Of a stretch of DNA of 64,000 bases, positions 8,834 through 18,414 are shown one piece after another. Numbering within the stretch: the first letter of the stretch is position 1; the number at the start of each line of letters is the position of its first letter. Both the position numbers and the translations under genes were made by a program. Source of the stretch: CBDCVN01 sp965223585 (GTDB taxonomy: Bacteria; Deinococcota; Deinococci; Deinococcales; Trueperaceae); assembly GCA_965223585.1 (NCBI GenBank), contig CBDCWW010000004.1:178009-242008 (forward strand), in the 5' to 3' direction. The notes under the pieces were generated by a model. That model was not told the origin of the DNA. It ran no database searches and was given only the letters and a program-made list of their open reading frames with translations.

Positions 8834-11764
8834 ATGACAGAAATAAAAGAAACTGCATACCCTCGTATTCCAACAAACATTTCTGAAGAAGCAATCAAAT
8901 TGCACTTCACTCCTCAACAAGCAGATGCGATGTTCGTACATGAGCATACTCTTTCAGAAAATACTTACTTTGGCATGATGTTGCTGTTAAAAGTGGGGCA
9001 GTATCTGGGGTACTTTCCCAACTTGCTAGAGGTTTTACCACGTGTAGCGAAGTTTATTGCTAAAAATGTTGGTGTGGCAGATCATAGCGAGATTCTAAAA
9101 CAGTATGAGCAAAGTAAAGTTCGTAGGAGACATATCCCATTTATACGTAATTACATTGGCCTAAGCTCATTTGACCAACAAGGCAAAGAATTTATGAAAG
9201 AAGCACTACATAGTGCAGCACAAAGCAAAGATATTATCGCTGATTTGATAAATGCTGCCCTTGAAGCATTATCCAAGGCAAACTATGAGTTACCTGCTTT
9301 TAGTACGTTGCATAGAGCAGCTAGCACAGCTCGAACAAAAGTCAATAAAGAATATTATCAGCAAATATACTCTGCCTTAGATGAAAAACAACGCCTAACA
9401 GTCAAAAACCTTTTATTAAAAGAGCCCCTAGAAAAGAAAAGTGACTGGCAAAGGCTGAAGCATGAACCGAAACAACCAAGCAGCAAAAATTTTCGTGAGT
9501 TTAATACTCACTTAGAATGGCTGCTCTCACTCAATATCACCAGTGCAATCTTTGATGACATACCTGACAGCAAAATCCACCGTTTCATAGCTGAAGCCAA
9601 AGCAATTAATTTGACTAAAGTTAGACGCCTTCCTGACCTTAAAAGCTATGCCCTAGTTGCTCTTTTGGCAGCTAGCCAAACTGCTCAAGCCTTGGACGAT
9701 CTCGCTGAAATGTTTGTGCGTAACGTTCTTTCCATGCACAATAAAGCAAGAGAGAAGTTGGAAGAATACCGTAAGAAGCATCAGGATGAAACAGACGAAC
9801 TGATTGATATTCTCCGCAGAGCGCTGAATGGCTGGTGTTTAAATGAGGAAGATACTAACAAGCTTCAGGCCATTAAAACTGTTTGGGGAGGTAATGAGGC
9901 AGAACTCTTGAAAAAGTGTGAACAGCATTTGGTATTTGCTAAGAATAACCACTTACCTTTCTTGCCTAGCCTCTTTCAGAGCAGGCGTAAAAGTTGTTTT
10001 GATGCTCTTGAGATTTTACAACTCAAATCTAATAACGAAGACAAGAAACTGGAAAAGGCTATCCAGTTCATGCTTAAACACCGTGACATCAAAACAAGTT
10101 CTCTTCCCATAAAGTTAAAAGATGGTTGTCTTGATCTATCTTGGATGGATAAAAGGTGGTGGAAATCAGTGACTGGAAAAACTTTTCTTGACCCCAAGAC
10201 CACACAAGTCAATCGTAAATCTTTTGAACTTTCTCTTGTCTCAAGTGTAATGCAGGAACTAAAATCAGGCGATCTCTATGTTGAGGGAGGTGAAACGTAT
10301 GGAGACTACGACAAACAATTCGTGTCTGAAGAAGAGTACCCGCAGTATCATGCTGAGTATTGTGAGCAAACAGGTGTTCCCAGCACTCCTGAGGGGCTTA
10401 TTTCAACTGTTGAAGGTCAACTAACAGAAATGATTCGTGATATTGATGCATCTTTTCCTGATAATGAGGAAGTACGCATTGAAGACGGTAAACTAGTGGT
10501 GAGCCCTCCCAAATCAGTGAAAAAACCTAAGCTAGTAGATGAAATTGACCAGATCTTACGTGAACGTCTACCCCAAAAGAGTATTGTAGATATTCTTACC
10601 GACTGTGAGCATTGGCTAGGTTGGACAAAGCATTTCAGCCCTGTATCAGGTTTTCTCCAACGCTTAGATCAGCCCCAGCAACGTTACATCACCACAGCTC
10701 TTTGCTATGGATGTTATCTTGGTCCTACTCAGACAGCACTTTCAGTGGGAGATTTTGATCGTAAGCAAATTGCTTATGTTAATGACTATCATGTTACAGA
10801 GCGAGATCTGATCGAAGCTAATAATACCGTTATCAACAAATACAACACCTTTGCCTTACCTAAGACTTGGGGTAGTGGTAAAACTGCAAGTGTTGATGGT
10901 ACCAAGTGGGACATGTACGAGAGGAATTTGCTTAGTGAATATCATGTTCGTTACGGAGGGTGGGGTGGTATTGGTTACTATCATGTTTCAGATATGTATA
11001 TTGCTTTATTTAGTAATTTTATCCCTTGTGGTGCGTGGGAATCAATTTATCTTTTTGATGGTTTTTATGAAAATGTATCAAATATCCATCCAGACACTCT
11101 ATACACTGATACCCAAGGACAATCCGAAACTGTGTTTGGTTTAGCTTATCTGCTTTCTGTTGAGCTTTTACCTCGCATACGTGGTTGGAAACACCTCAAC
11201 TTTTACTTGCCATACAGAAGCTTCACAACTGAGCATATTCAAGACATCTTCAACGACCACATAGACTGGAACTTAATCAAAGATCACTACCATAGAATGA
11301 TGCGTGTTGTTATTTCCATCAGCAAGGGTAAAATACGCCCTTCAACCATTCTTCGTAAACTTGGCACCTACAGTAGAAAAAACAAACTCTACCTTGCTTT
11401 TCGTGAACTTGGCAGGGCTGTAAGAACAATTTTTCTACTTAAACTAATCAAGGATAAAGACTTACGCAAGACGGTCAGTACCGCTACTAATACTTCTGAG
11501 TCTTGGAATAATTTTGTAAAGTGGCTAGGCTTTGGTAATAATGGTGTTATTCCCAGCAACAACCGTGAGCAGCAACGTCGCTATGTTCGTTATAATCACC
11601 TTGTTGCTAACCTACTCGTTCTGCACAACGCTGATGCTATGACTCGTGTTTTTCAAGACCTTGTTAATGAAGGCTATCACATCACCAACGATATTGTTGC
11701 TTACTTCTCACCTTATCGAATAGATCATGTCAACCGTTTTGTGGTCGTCTCGATCTTCGTTTAG
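8834..11764 (+). CDS. tnpA: Tn3-family transposase, C-terminal tail frameshifted
   Basis: The 976-residue product has the length and order of Tn3 TnpA: an N-terminal DNA-binding half and a DDE catalytic half with SVDGTKWDMY (about residue 685), YTDTQGQSE (about 758, the family's D-T-H/Q-G) and TNTSESWNNF (Glu, about 889). The conserved end SPYRIDHVNRF is followed by an abnormal tail. Reading the other frame from about 11737 restores GRLDLRLDRVPPPL and a stop at 11812-11814, so two extra bases (TTTTGTGG for TTTTGG) have shifted the last ~25 residues. Activity may be reduced but the catalytic core is whole. Confidence 0.85.
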   Translation: MTEIKETAYPRIPTNISEEAIKLHFTPQQADAMFVHEHTLSENTYFGMMLLLKVGQYLGYFPNLLEVLPRVAKFIAKNVGVADHSEILKQYEQSKVRRRHIPFIRNYIGLSSFDQQGKEFMKEALHSAAQSKDIIADLINAALEALSKANYELPAFSTLHRAASTARTKVNKEYYQQIYSALDEKQRLTVKNLLLKEPLEKKSDWQRLKHEPKQPSSKNFREFNTHLEWLLSLNITSAIFDDIPDSKIHRFIAEAKAINLTKVRRLPDLKSYALVALLAASQTAQALDDLAEMFVRNVLSMHNKAREKLEEYRKKHQDETDELIDILRRALNGWCLNEEDTNKLQAIKTVWGGNEAELLKKCEQHLVFAKNNHLPFLPSLFQSRRKSCFDALEILQLKSNNEDKKLEKAIQFMLKHRDIKTSSLPIKLKDGCLDLSWMDKRWWKSVTGKTFLDPKTTQVNRKSFELSLVSSVMQELKSGDLYVEGGETYGDYDKQFVSEEEYPQYHAEYCEQTGVPSTPEGLISTVEGQLTEMIRDIDASFPDNEEVRIEDGKLVVSPPKSVKKPKLVDEIDQILRERLPQKSIVDILTDCEHWLGWTKHFSPVSGFLQRLDQPQQRYITTALCYGCYLGPTQTALSVGDFDRKQIAYVNDYHVTERDLIEANNTVINKYNTFALPKTWGSGKTASVDGTKWDMYERNLLSEYHVRYGGWGGIGYYHVSDMYIALFSNFIPCGAWESIYLFDGFYENVSNIHPDTLYTDTQGQSETVFGLAYLLSVELLPRIRGWKHLNFYLPYRSFTTEHIQDIFNDHIDWNLIKDHYHRMMRVVISISKGKIRPSTILRKLGTYSRKNKLYLAFRELGRAVRTIFLLKLIKDKDLRKTVSTATNTSESWNNFVKWLGFGNNGVIPSNNREQQRRYVRYNHLVANLLVLHNADAMTRVFQDLVNEGYHITNDIVAYFSPYRIDHVNRFVVVSIFV

Positions 11765-11916
11765 ACCGTGTGCCTCCACCTTTACAAACGAATTTCAGAC
11801 CTTTTGCTTTCTAATTATTATCGACTCGGACTTTTTTACACGTTTGGTTGCCACCCCCGTACAGGGAAATAAACAAAAGGAAAACGTCCTGAACTTCATA
11901 AATCGGAGCAAAAATT

Positions 11917-11954
11917 CCTTAGCGTGTATTTACGGACGAATGTGCACAGTACCC
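11917..11954 (-). repeat. Right 38-bp terminal inverted repeat of the Tn3 element
   Basis: Read inward on the minus strand it starts GGGTACTGTGCAC, continues with ATTCGTCCGTAAATAC and ends CGCTAAGG. Length of 38 bp, the GGG start and the CTAAG-type inner end match Tn3-family termini. The bases immediately outside are TTTATAGGTAGGC, i.e. the interior of a CRISPR repeat. Confidence 0.8.
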
Positions 11955-14900
11955 TTTATAGGTAGGCTAAAAACTGCCCTTATTGGGTTTCTATGGTTGG
12001 TTATTTTTAGTTGCAATTCCTTATAGGTAGGCTAAAAACTCAACCTGATTTCTGGTAAGCTTGAAAGTGAACTCAGTTGCAATTCCTTATAGGTAGGCTA
12101 AAAACATATGGTCGGCAGATAGAACACCCTCTATAATCTTAGTTGCAATTCCTTATAGGTAGGCTAAAAACCCAAGGTACCATTGCTGAAAACGTAACCG
12201 TAACCTGTGTTGCAATTCCTTATAGGTAGGCTAAAAACCCCCTTAGCCCCGTATTTTGAGAATCTTGAACAAAGTTGCAATTCCTTATAGGTAGGCTAAA
12301 AACGAAAAATTAGTTGTAGTAACATGGGTTTTCAAATTTTTGTTGCAATTCCTTATAGGTAGGCTAAAAACGACGAGCGACTACTTGCCAGAGTGTGTCC
12401 TATCAAAGTTGCAATTCCTTATAGGTAGGCTAAAAACATGTTGTAGCTCGAGTCTAGAGAAAATGAGAATTCGGTTGCAATTCCTTATAGGTAGGCTAAA
12501 AACGAACAATGGCGATCTCACTTGAGAGGAGGTGAGAAAAAGTTGCAATTCCTTATAGGTAGGCTAAAAACGAAGGGGGGTGAGGGAGAAAAGGAGGACG
12601 ACAGAATTTGTTGCAATTCCTTATAGGTAGGCTAAAAACATAGACGGTTTCGTGTGGCACTTCGAGGAAAATGGGTTGCAATTCCTTATAGGTAGGCTAA
12701 AAACCTTCGTCTGGCTCTGACCCGGATGCTGAGCATCTGAGTTGCAATTCCTTATAGGTAGGCTAAAAACACTCTGGCAGCAGTGGAACGAGCCAGTGTA
12801 TTAAGTTGCAATTCCTTATAGGTAGGCTAAAAACCGTATAAAGCGAGCTGCGATAGTAGTATCAACTTTGGTTGCAATTCCTTATAGGTAGGCTAAAAAC
12901 ACATAGTGCGCGGTCGCGCCGGGCAGGGGGTTATTGTTGCAATTCCTTATAGGTAGGCTAAAAACTAATACATGGGACCATCCAAAATAGCATCGACCTT
13001 AGTTGCAATTCCTTATAGGTAGGCTAAAAACTAATCCTGTAAAACTCAGGATCGAGGGATTATGGTTGCAATTCCTTATAGGTAGGCTAAAAACTCAGGA
13101 TCGAGGGATTATGGAAAATCCCAAGAATTTCAGTTGCAATTCCTTATAGGTAGGCTAAAAACGGTGAAGGAGCGTATTATGCGCAATACAAACATTTGTT
13201 GCAATTCCTTATAGGTAGGCTAAAAACTGAAAGGAGGCAAAATGAAACGCAAGCCCGATTTTTGTTGCAATTCCTTATAGGTAGGCTAAAAACGCAAAAA
13301 AAGGGCAAGGTGAAGAAGAACGACGACTTCGTTGCAATTCCTTATAGGTAGGCTAAAAACAAATTTCCCTATCCTTGGCAGGAATACTGGAGCTAGTGTT
13401 GCAATTCCTTATAGGTAGGCTAAAAACTTACCATCCCTGCGCGCAAGCGCCGGGAAGAGGCAGTTGCAATTCCTTATAGGTAGGCTAAAAACCGTGGCAC
13501 AAAATTCTGGGTCCACTTACGAACCAAAGTTGCAATTCCTTATAGGTAGGCTAAAAACGAAAAGACTTTTCAGGGCACCACCCAGAGAGGTTTGTTGCAA
13601 TTCCTTATAGGTAGGCTAAAAACGAAAATAATGGTGGAAGATGAAATCGTTGAGATCAAAGTTGCAATTCCTTATAGGTAGGCTAAAAACGGAAATTCCA
13701 AAATTCGTGCAAGAATTGCTGGTTGTTGTTGCAATTCCTTATAGGTAGGCTAAAAACGGAAGAGCAAGCTAACAAAGTTTATTGGAGGATTAAGTTGCAA
13801 TTCCTTATAGGTAGGCTAAAAACGTCTCGTCGAAAAACGTGTTCAAGAGACAACACTAAGTTGCAATTCCTTATAGGTAGGCTAAAAACGCATTGCTATT
13901 AAAGCGGCAGAAGCCGCCAATTTGGGTTGCAATTCCTTATAGGTAGGCTAAAAACTGGAAATCCGCCAAAAAAGACGGGTGGAGATACAAAAGTTGCAAT
14001 TCCTTATAGGTAGGCTAAAAACCAACATGAAAAATCTGAGGAGGTGATTTCTCTATGTTGCAATTCCTTATAGGTAGGCTAAAAACGCATTGTACTTGTG
14101 ACAATGCTTCTGGCGTAGTTCAGTTGCAATTCCTTATAGGTAGGCTAAAAACTGTCAAAGCTTATTGTACAGGAAAGTACACCCTTCGTTGCAATTCCTT
14201 ATAGGTAGGCTAAAAACTCATGTTGAAAGCAAGATTTTGGTGGCAGAAAACTTCGTTGCAATTCCTTATAGGTAGGCTAAAAACTTATGCACGATGGTAA
14301 CTCCCATCCTAGACATCGCAGTTGCAATTCCTTATAGGTAGGCTAAAAACAAATTTACCTTCCATAAGTAGGCGTTTCCTACCAATGTTGCAATTCCTTA
14401 TAGGTAGGCTAAAAACCTCTTTAGATTATAAAAAAAAGCAGGACGAACTAAGTTGCAATTCCTTATAGGTAGGCTAAAAACTAAACAATCCCTATACTGC
14501 GTTTGAGGTGCTAACTGAGTTGCAATTCCTTATAGGTAGGCTAAAAACCGGTTTTTTTGAGGAAAAGGGGTACGAAACCGAAGTTGCAATTCCTTATAGG
14601 TAGGCTAAAAACTTTTTATCGGTGAAATTGATACCACCGGAGACAGGGTTGCAATTCCTTATAGGTAGGCTAAAAACTGTAAGGTACAGGCTGCCAATCT
14701 TTTCAGAACCTATGTTGCAATTCCTTATAGGTAGGCTAAAAACAATTGCAGATACATTCTTCCCCACTTGGAAAGCTGAGTTGCAATTCCTTATAGGTAG
14801 GCTAAAAACTTTTAGCCAGCTCTGTTAATGAGACAGCCGAGATAAGTTGCAATTCCTTATAGGTAGGCTAAAAACTTAACGTTTTTATCTTTTCTGGGAG

Positions 14901-15400
14901 GATTTTACTTCGTTGCAATTCCTTATAGGTAGGCTAAAAACGAACCTATAGTAATGCGGATGTAAGTCTTAGCTCAGTTGCAATTCCTTATAGGTAGGCT
15001 AAAAACGCTAGACGTAACCAAGCACCTTATCAAACAACTTAGTTGCAATTCCTTATAGGTAGGCTAAAAACTTATGCGGAGAATGCTCCGCCCGATAGGC
15101 TCCTTTGTTGCAATTCCTTATAGGTAGGCTAAAAACTCTGCACTTCAGGAGGTGGCTAACTGAAAAACTTTTGTTGCAATTCCTTATAGGTAGGCTAAAA
15201 ACCCAAAAAACCTGCATGCTAGGTGCAGGTATAGTATTGTTGCAATTCCTTATAGGTAGGCTAAAAACTGTAAAAGCGCTGCTTGTTACTACCGCTGACC
15301 TTGGTTGCAATTCCTTATAGGTAGGCTAAAAACTCACATTAGTTGCCTGGTATAATCATGCGGATATTAAGTTGCAATTCCTTATAGGTAGGCTAAAAAC
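11955..15400 (-). CRISPR. Type III-B CRISPR array, 52 complete repeats plus one truncated
   Basis: A 30-bp repeat, on the plus strand GTTGCAATTCC then TTATAGGTAGGCTAAAAAC, occurs 52 times without visible change from 12010 to 15371-15400. A 20-bp stump lies at 11955-11974 against the Tn3 end. Spacers are 33-38 nt. On the minus strand the repeat ends in AATTGCAAC, close to the ATTGAAAC tag of crRNAs, and the cas genes and a good promoter are on the right, so I place the leader at 15401 and the oldest spacers at the left. The many identical repeats up to the leader-distal end suggest recent growth or homogenisation. Two neighbouring spacers (13032-13064 and 13095-13132) overlap by 19 nt. Confidence 0.97.
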
Positions 15401-15706
15401 CCATTGCTTTTAAATCTAGCACGATATTTTGCATTTTGTCAAGAAATCCAAAACTTCGTAAGCTAGCATACATTAAAAATCACTTCCACTTCCCTGACGA
15501 AAAAATCTCTATGGTTCGTTTCCCGTCGACGACAGTTTTTTCCGCTTTTAAAAAATTCTCTTATGTAAGCTAAATTACTATTCATCACACCTACTTCTTT
15601 CTCAAAAAGGATTTCATGGCTATTTTCTCTTTCCGTCTGCGATTTTATACATAAGAATTGTATGTTTATACAACTCTTCAAAAAGAATAAGCTCAATAAA
15701 TAGCTA
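15401..15706 (-). promoter_or_regulatory. CRISPR leader
   Basis: A 306-bp AT-rich stretch between cas2 and the first repeat, with no convincing gene. It is on the side expected for the leader from repeat orientation. The part next to the array holds the promoter listed separately. An open frame crosses it but shows no family resemblance and overlaps cas2. Confidence 0.7.
15413..15442 (-). promoter_or_regulatory. Leader promoter for pre-crRNA
   Basis: On the minus strand TTGACA (15442-15437), an 18-bp spacer and TAGATT (15418-15413) form a sigma70-type promoter. Transcription would start at about 15405, a few bases before the first repeat. This agrees with crRNA production leftward and with the leader being on the right. 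Confidence 0.65.
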
Positions 15707-15973
15707 TTATCGCAAAATCTCATTGGGCTCATTTATTACTATTCCTAAACGTTCTTTTCGTAGTGATGCTTCACCCATCAATTTGTAAAACACTACAGTG
15801 TCATGTTTTTTGTTTATTATTTCCCTAACCTCAAATTTTAAATTCTTAAACTGTTTTTGTGTTAACTCACCTTCTAATAAGGACCTTTGTATATGTGTTA
15901 AGTACTTACGCCCTACTTTTAGAACTTTTACAACTCTCTCAACACCAACATCATAAGCCATGATAACATACAC
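15707..15973 (-). CDS. cas2: Cas2
   Basis: An 88-residue CRISPR adaptation protein. It begins MYVIMAYDVG, matching the first beta strand and the conserved Asp of the ferredoxin-like Cas2 fold, and RSLLEGELT and VVFYKL are also typical. Cas2 dimers bridge two Cas1 dimers in the integrase that inserts spacers at the leader end. The start is GTG with GAGGAG upstream, only two bases after the cas1 stop, so it is translated with cas1. The leader follows directly downstream. Confidence 0.9.
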   Translation of the reverse strand: MYVIMAYDVGVERVVKVLKVGRKYLTHIQRSLLEGELTQKQFKNLKFEVREIINKKHDTVVFYKLMGEASLRKERLGIVINEPNEILR

Positions 15974-15975
15974 AA

Positions 15976-16977
15976 CTACTCCTCTATCTTAAAAGGTACA
16001 TAAACCTGTTTCCCAGAAACATGCTTCTCAATTTTATAGCACTCCCTACGAATAAGGGTACGGTAAGATACTGGACGATCTTCTCCTTTTAGCTTAATAG
16101 TTTCTTTTAAACGATCATGATAGGCATTTAAAAACTTTTCTTTACCAGATTTAGTTAAAAGTGTGTTTTTCTTATCCATTTGAAAGCTGTTCGCCTTTAA
16201 ACGTTTGTTGTTAAGTAGGCTAAATATCATTCTATCTACTATTATGGGCTTAAAGATTTCAGCAACATCTAAATTTAGACTAAAGCTACGATTATTGGTA
16301 CTGTGCAAGAAGCCTATGCCGGGATCTAAATTAGTGGCATAAACTTCTGTTAAAGCACTACTGTAAAGCAGCATGTTACCAAAACTAATAAGAGCATTTA
16401 AACGATTTTCTGGTGGTTGACGTGTGCGTTTCTCAAAAGGGAAATCTGGGTTGTTTAGTATAACATCCCATGCTTTGTAATACTCCTCTCGAGCATTACC
16501 TTCTATTGCCATGAGTCCTTCAATACTAGTAATTTTAGCTAACTTATCTTTAGCCTGATTGACTTTCTCAATGGTTTTGAGAATATCCATTTTACGCCTT
16601 TTATAGTAGTAATTCAGCACTATTCCAATATTGACAAGTGCTCCTGAAACAAAGCTACGGGCAAGGCTCAAGCGCTTTTGGTTGTCAAGATAATATTCTG
16701 CTTGATGTAACTTAACTAGCTGTCCTGAACAAGTACGTTTGCGAGGCATAAAAGAGCCAGAATAACGATTAAAATAGTCATAAATATGCACAGCAATTTC
16801 ATGTTCACTTAGGAAATTCAGCGCTCTAGCATTAAAATTAACCTCACCAAAAACATGGACAGCACTTGTTGTAGTTACTGGTATGTAACGAGACTTTTTT
16901 AGTATGTCAACAAAACGTATAGTATTTTGGGCACGCTCTATTGTGCCACTTTTAAAAATGTAAAGTGGTTGTTTCAC
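15976..16977 (-). CDS. cas1: Cas1 integrase
   Basis: A 333-residue Cas1. The catalytic residues are seen in IEGNAREEYY (first Glu), GIGFLHSTNNRSFSLNLD (His) and DVAEIFKPIIVDR (Glu), the metal site that catalyses spacer integration. The length is normal and it is not fused to the RT, unlike many RT-Cas1 proteins. It starts with GTG ten bases after the RT gene stop with AGGA upstream, making RT-cas1-cas2 one unit. The sequence style is that of the I-B/III-associated group, but I cannot assign a clade. Confidence 0.93.
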   Translation of the reverse strand: MKQPLYIFKSGTIERAQNTIRFVDILKKSRYIPVTTTSAVHVFGEVNFNARALNFLSEHEIAVHIYDYFNRYSGSFMPRKRTCSGQLVKLHQAEYYLDNQKRLSLARSFVSGALVNIGIVLNYYYKRRKMDILKTIEKVNQAKDKLAKITSIEGLMAIEGNAREEYYKAWDVILNNPDFPFEKRTRQPPENRLNALISFGNMLLYSSALTEVYATNLDPGIGFLHSTNNRSFSLNLDVAEIFKPIIVDRMIFSLLNNKRLKANSFQMDKKNTLLTKSGKEKFLNAYHDRLKETIKLKGEDRPVSYRTLIRRECYKIEKHVSGKQVYVPFKIEE

Positions 16978-16986
16978 TGCTGTATC

Positions 16987-18345
16987 CTAAAGAATCTCAC
17001 TAGTTAATTTAGGAGAAGGTAGAGCAGGCTTAGCTTTGCTAGGTAACATACTGCGTTGTGAAGGTAGTAACATTTTATTTTTGCCAACACGCACACTTTT
17101 TGCAGTTACAAACTGTCGCTTTACTTCTTTAACTTTAAGCTTATGTTTAGCAGCTAACCATGTAGTCATTTGTTCAACGATTAATTTATCAAGTAGCCTA
17201 AAAACTCTTGTAGCATTGTCAGTATGTTGATAAATGCTACACCAACTGCTTAACACACGGTTAAGCTGAGTTAGCTTAGAGGCCACACTATCTTTTAAAG
17301 TATTTTTGCTGGTCAGGCGTTGTATTTTCTCTTGAATGTTTTCAAAAGCCTCTTGGGGAATTTGTAAGCGTATACGGTTGTTAAACAAGTCTCCTGTACT
17401 GTCAATTCTAAAACCTAGAAAGACGAAACCTTTGCTTAGATGAGTAATTTTTGTTTTAGACAAAGATAATTCTAAATGTAAACTGCTAGCCAAGAATCCA
17501 TTCAAAGCATGGCGAACCTCTTCAGCCTGACGCTTGTTGGCGCACAGCACCGCAAAATCATCAGCGTAGCGTACATAACCGATAGGCACAGGTATATGGC
17601 GTGTTTGAGTTTTTATATAAGCATTTTCTAGAAACATATCCATTTCGTGGAGGTATATATTTGCTAATAAAGGGCTAATAATGCCACCCTGAGGCACACC
17701 TATATAGCCTTTATAGGTGCGATTATATTCTATGTGTCCTGCTCTTAGAAATCTATCTATCAAGCCTAGTAAACGAGTATCGGCTATGCGGCGACGTAAG
17801 AGGCCATGGAGAGTGTTATGTCGAATATTGTCGAAGCAGGCGGTGATATCGCCCTCTATGATATAAGGACGTGATTTGTTATCTTTTGGGTTTAAACTTT
17901 TGCTGAGGTAATCAATGGCATCACGGACACCTAAATTACGTCTGTAACCAAAAGAGTATTCACTAAAACCGGGCTCAAATATAGGCTCTAAAACCATGCG
18001 TAGTGCTTCTTGAACTATACGATCATTAATAGTCAAAATACCCAAGGGACGTTTCTTACCATTAGCTTTGGGAATGTAAACACGGCGACTAGGTTTAGGT
18101 TTATAGTCAACCTCTTCTAGTTTTAAAGCTATATTTTCTAAATTCTCCTCGAGATTTACATTAAAGTCACTAATAGTTACACTGTCACAACCAGCGGTAT
18201 GAGCTCCTTCGCTACGAGCAATACGATCATAAGCCATCCTCAGCCAATTTGTGTCGTACAGTGATTGATAAAGTCCATGAAAGTGATAGGTAGTGCTTTG
18301 CTGTGCTTTGTTACTAAGTTTCTGTTGTCTATCGCTTATGTCCAT
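16987..18345 (-). CDS. CRISPR-associated reverse transcriptase (group II intron-like)
   Basis: A 452-residue RT. In order: a group II intron-like N-terminus, RVYIPKANGKKRPLGI (RT1/2), FGYRRNLGVRDAI, IEGDITACFDNI (first catalytic Asp), VPQGGIISPLLANIYL (RT4), YVRYADDFAVLC (catalytic YADD, about residues 256-267), KGFVFLGFRI (RT7), then a thumb/X domain and a basic C-terminal tail. No HNH endonuclease and no intron RNA around it, so it is the CRISPR-linked type, believed to copy RNA into DNA for spacer acquisition with Cas1-Cas2. The ATG at 18345 follows GGAGG; a TTG four codons earlier overlaps that site and is unlikely. Confidence 0.9.
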   Translation of the reverse strand: MDISDRQQKLSNKAQQSTTYHFHGLYQSLYDTNWLRMAYDRIARSEGAHTAGCDSVTISDFNVNLEENLENIALKLEEVDYKPKPSRRVYIPKANGKKRPLGILTINDRIVQEALRMVLEPIFEPGFSEYSFGYRRNLGVRDAIDYLSKSLNPKDNKSRPYIIEGDITACFDNIRHNTLHGLLRRRIADTRLLGLIDRFLRAGHIEYNRTYKGYIGVPQGGIISPLLANIYLHEMDMFLENAYIKTQTRHIPVPIGYVRYADDFAVLCANKRQAEEVRHALNGFLASSLHLELSLSKTKITHLSKGFVFLGFRIDSTGDLFNNRIRLQIPQEAFENIQEKIQRLTSKNTLKDSVASKLTQLNRVLSSWCSIYQHTDNATRVFRLLDKLIVEQMTTWLAAKHKLKVKEVKRQFVTAKSVRVGKNKMLLPSQRSMLPSKAKPALPSPKLTSEIL

Positions 18346-18392
18346 AAAATCCTCCAAGGTGTTTTAAGGAATTCTCAATTCATCAACACTAA

Positions 18393-18414
18393 AAATTCGC
18401 ACCAACGCAAATTT
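18393..18414. promoter_or_regulatory. Operator-like palindrome, copy 1, upstream of RT
   Basis: AAATTCGCACCAACGCAAATTT is an imperfect palindrome (half-sites AATTCGC and GCAAATT) located about 50-70 bases before the RT start. It closely resembles the element at 18649-18672. Confidence 0.5.

Larger units (their letters stand above)
8106..11954 (+). mobile_element. Tn3-family transposition module, right end present, left end not seen
   Basis: Contains a putative resolution site, a tyrosine recombinase, a Tn3-type transposase and the 38-bp right inverted repeat. I searched by eye for GGGTACTGTGCAC on the left and did not find it. Either the left end was lost or it lies beyond position 1, in which case the glycosidase, nuclease and intron region would be transposon cargo. 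The right end sits within a CRISPR repeat. Confidence 0.65.

Noticed and set aside
11700..11974. Leader on the left side of the array
   Set aside because: The plus-strand repeat ends in AAAAAC, which at first suggested rightward transcription. The minus-strand end AATTGCAAC is closer to the usual crRNA tag, and the promoter and cas genes are on the right; the left flank is transposon.
12340..15320. Open frames across the CRISPR array
   Set aside because: They only translate the repeat (LQFLIGRLKT or its complement) joined to spacers; no start signals or families.
15463..15732. 89-codon minus frame over the leader
   Set aside because: It overlaps the cas2 end and the leader, has no family resemblance, and its place is better explained by the leader and promoter.
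16987..18345. RT as part of a normal group II intron
   Set aside because: No intron ends or domain V around it, no HNH domain, and it is tightly coupled to cas1 and cas2.
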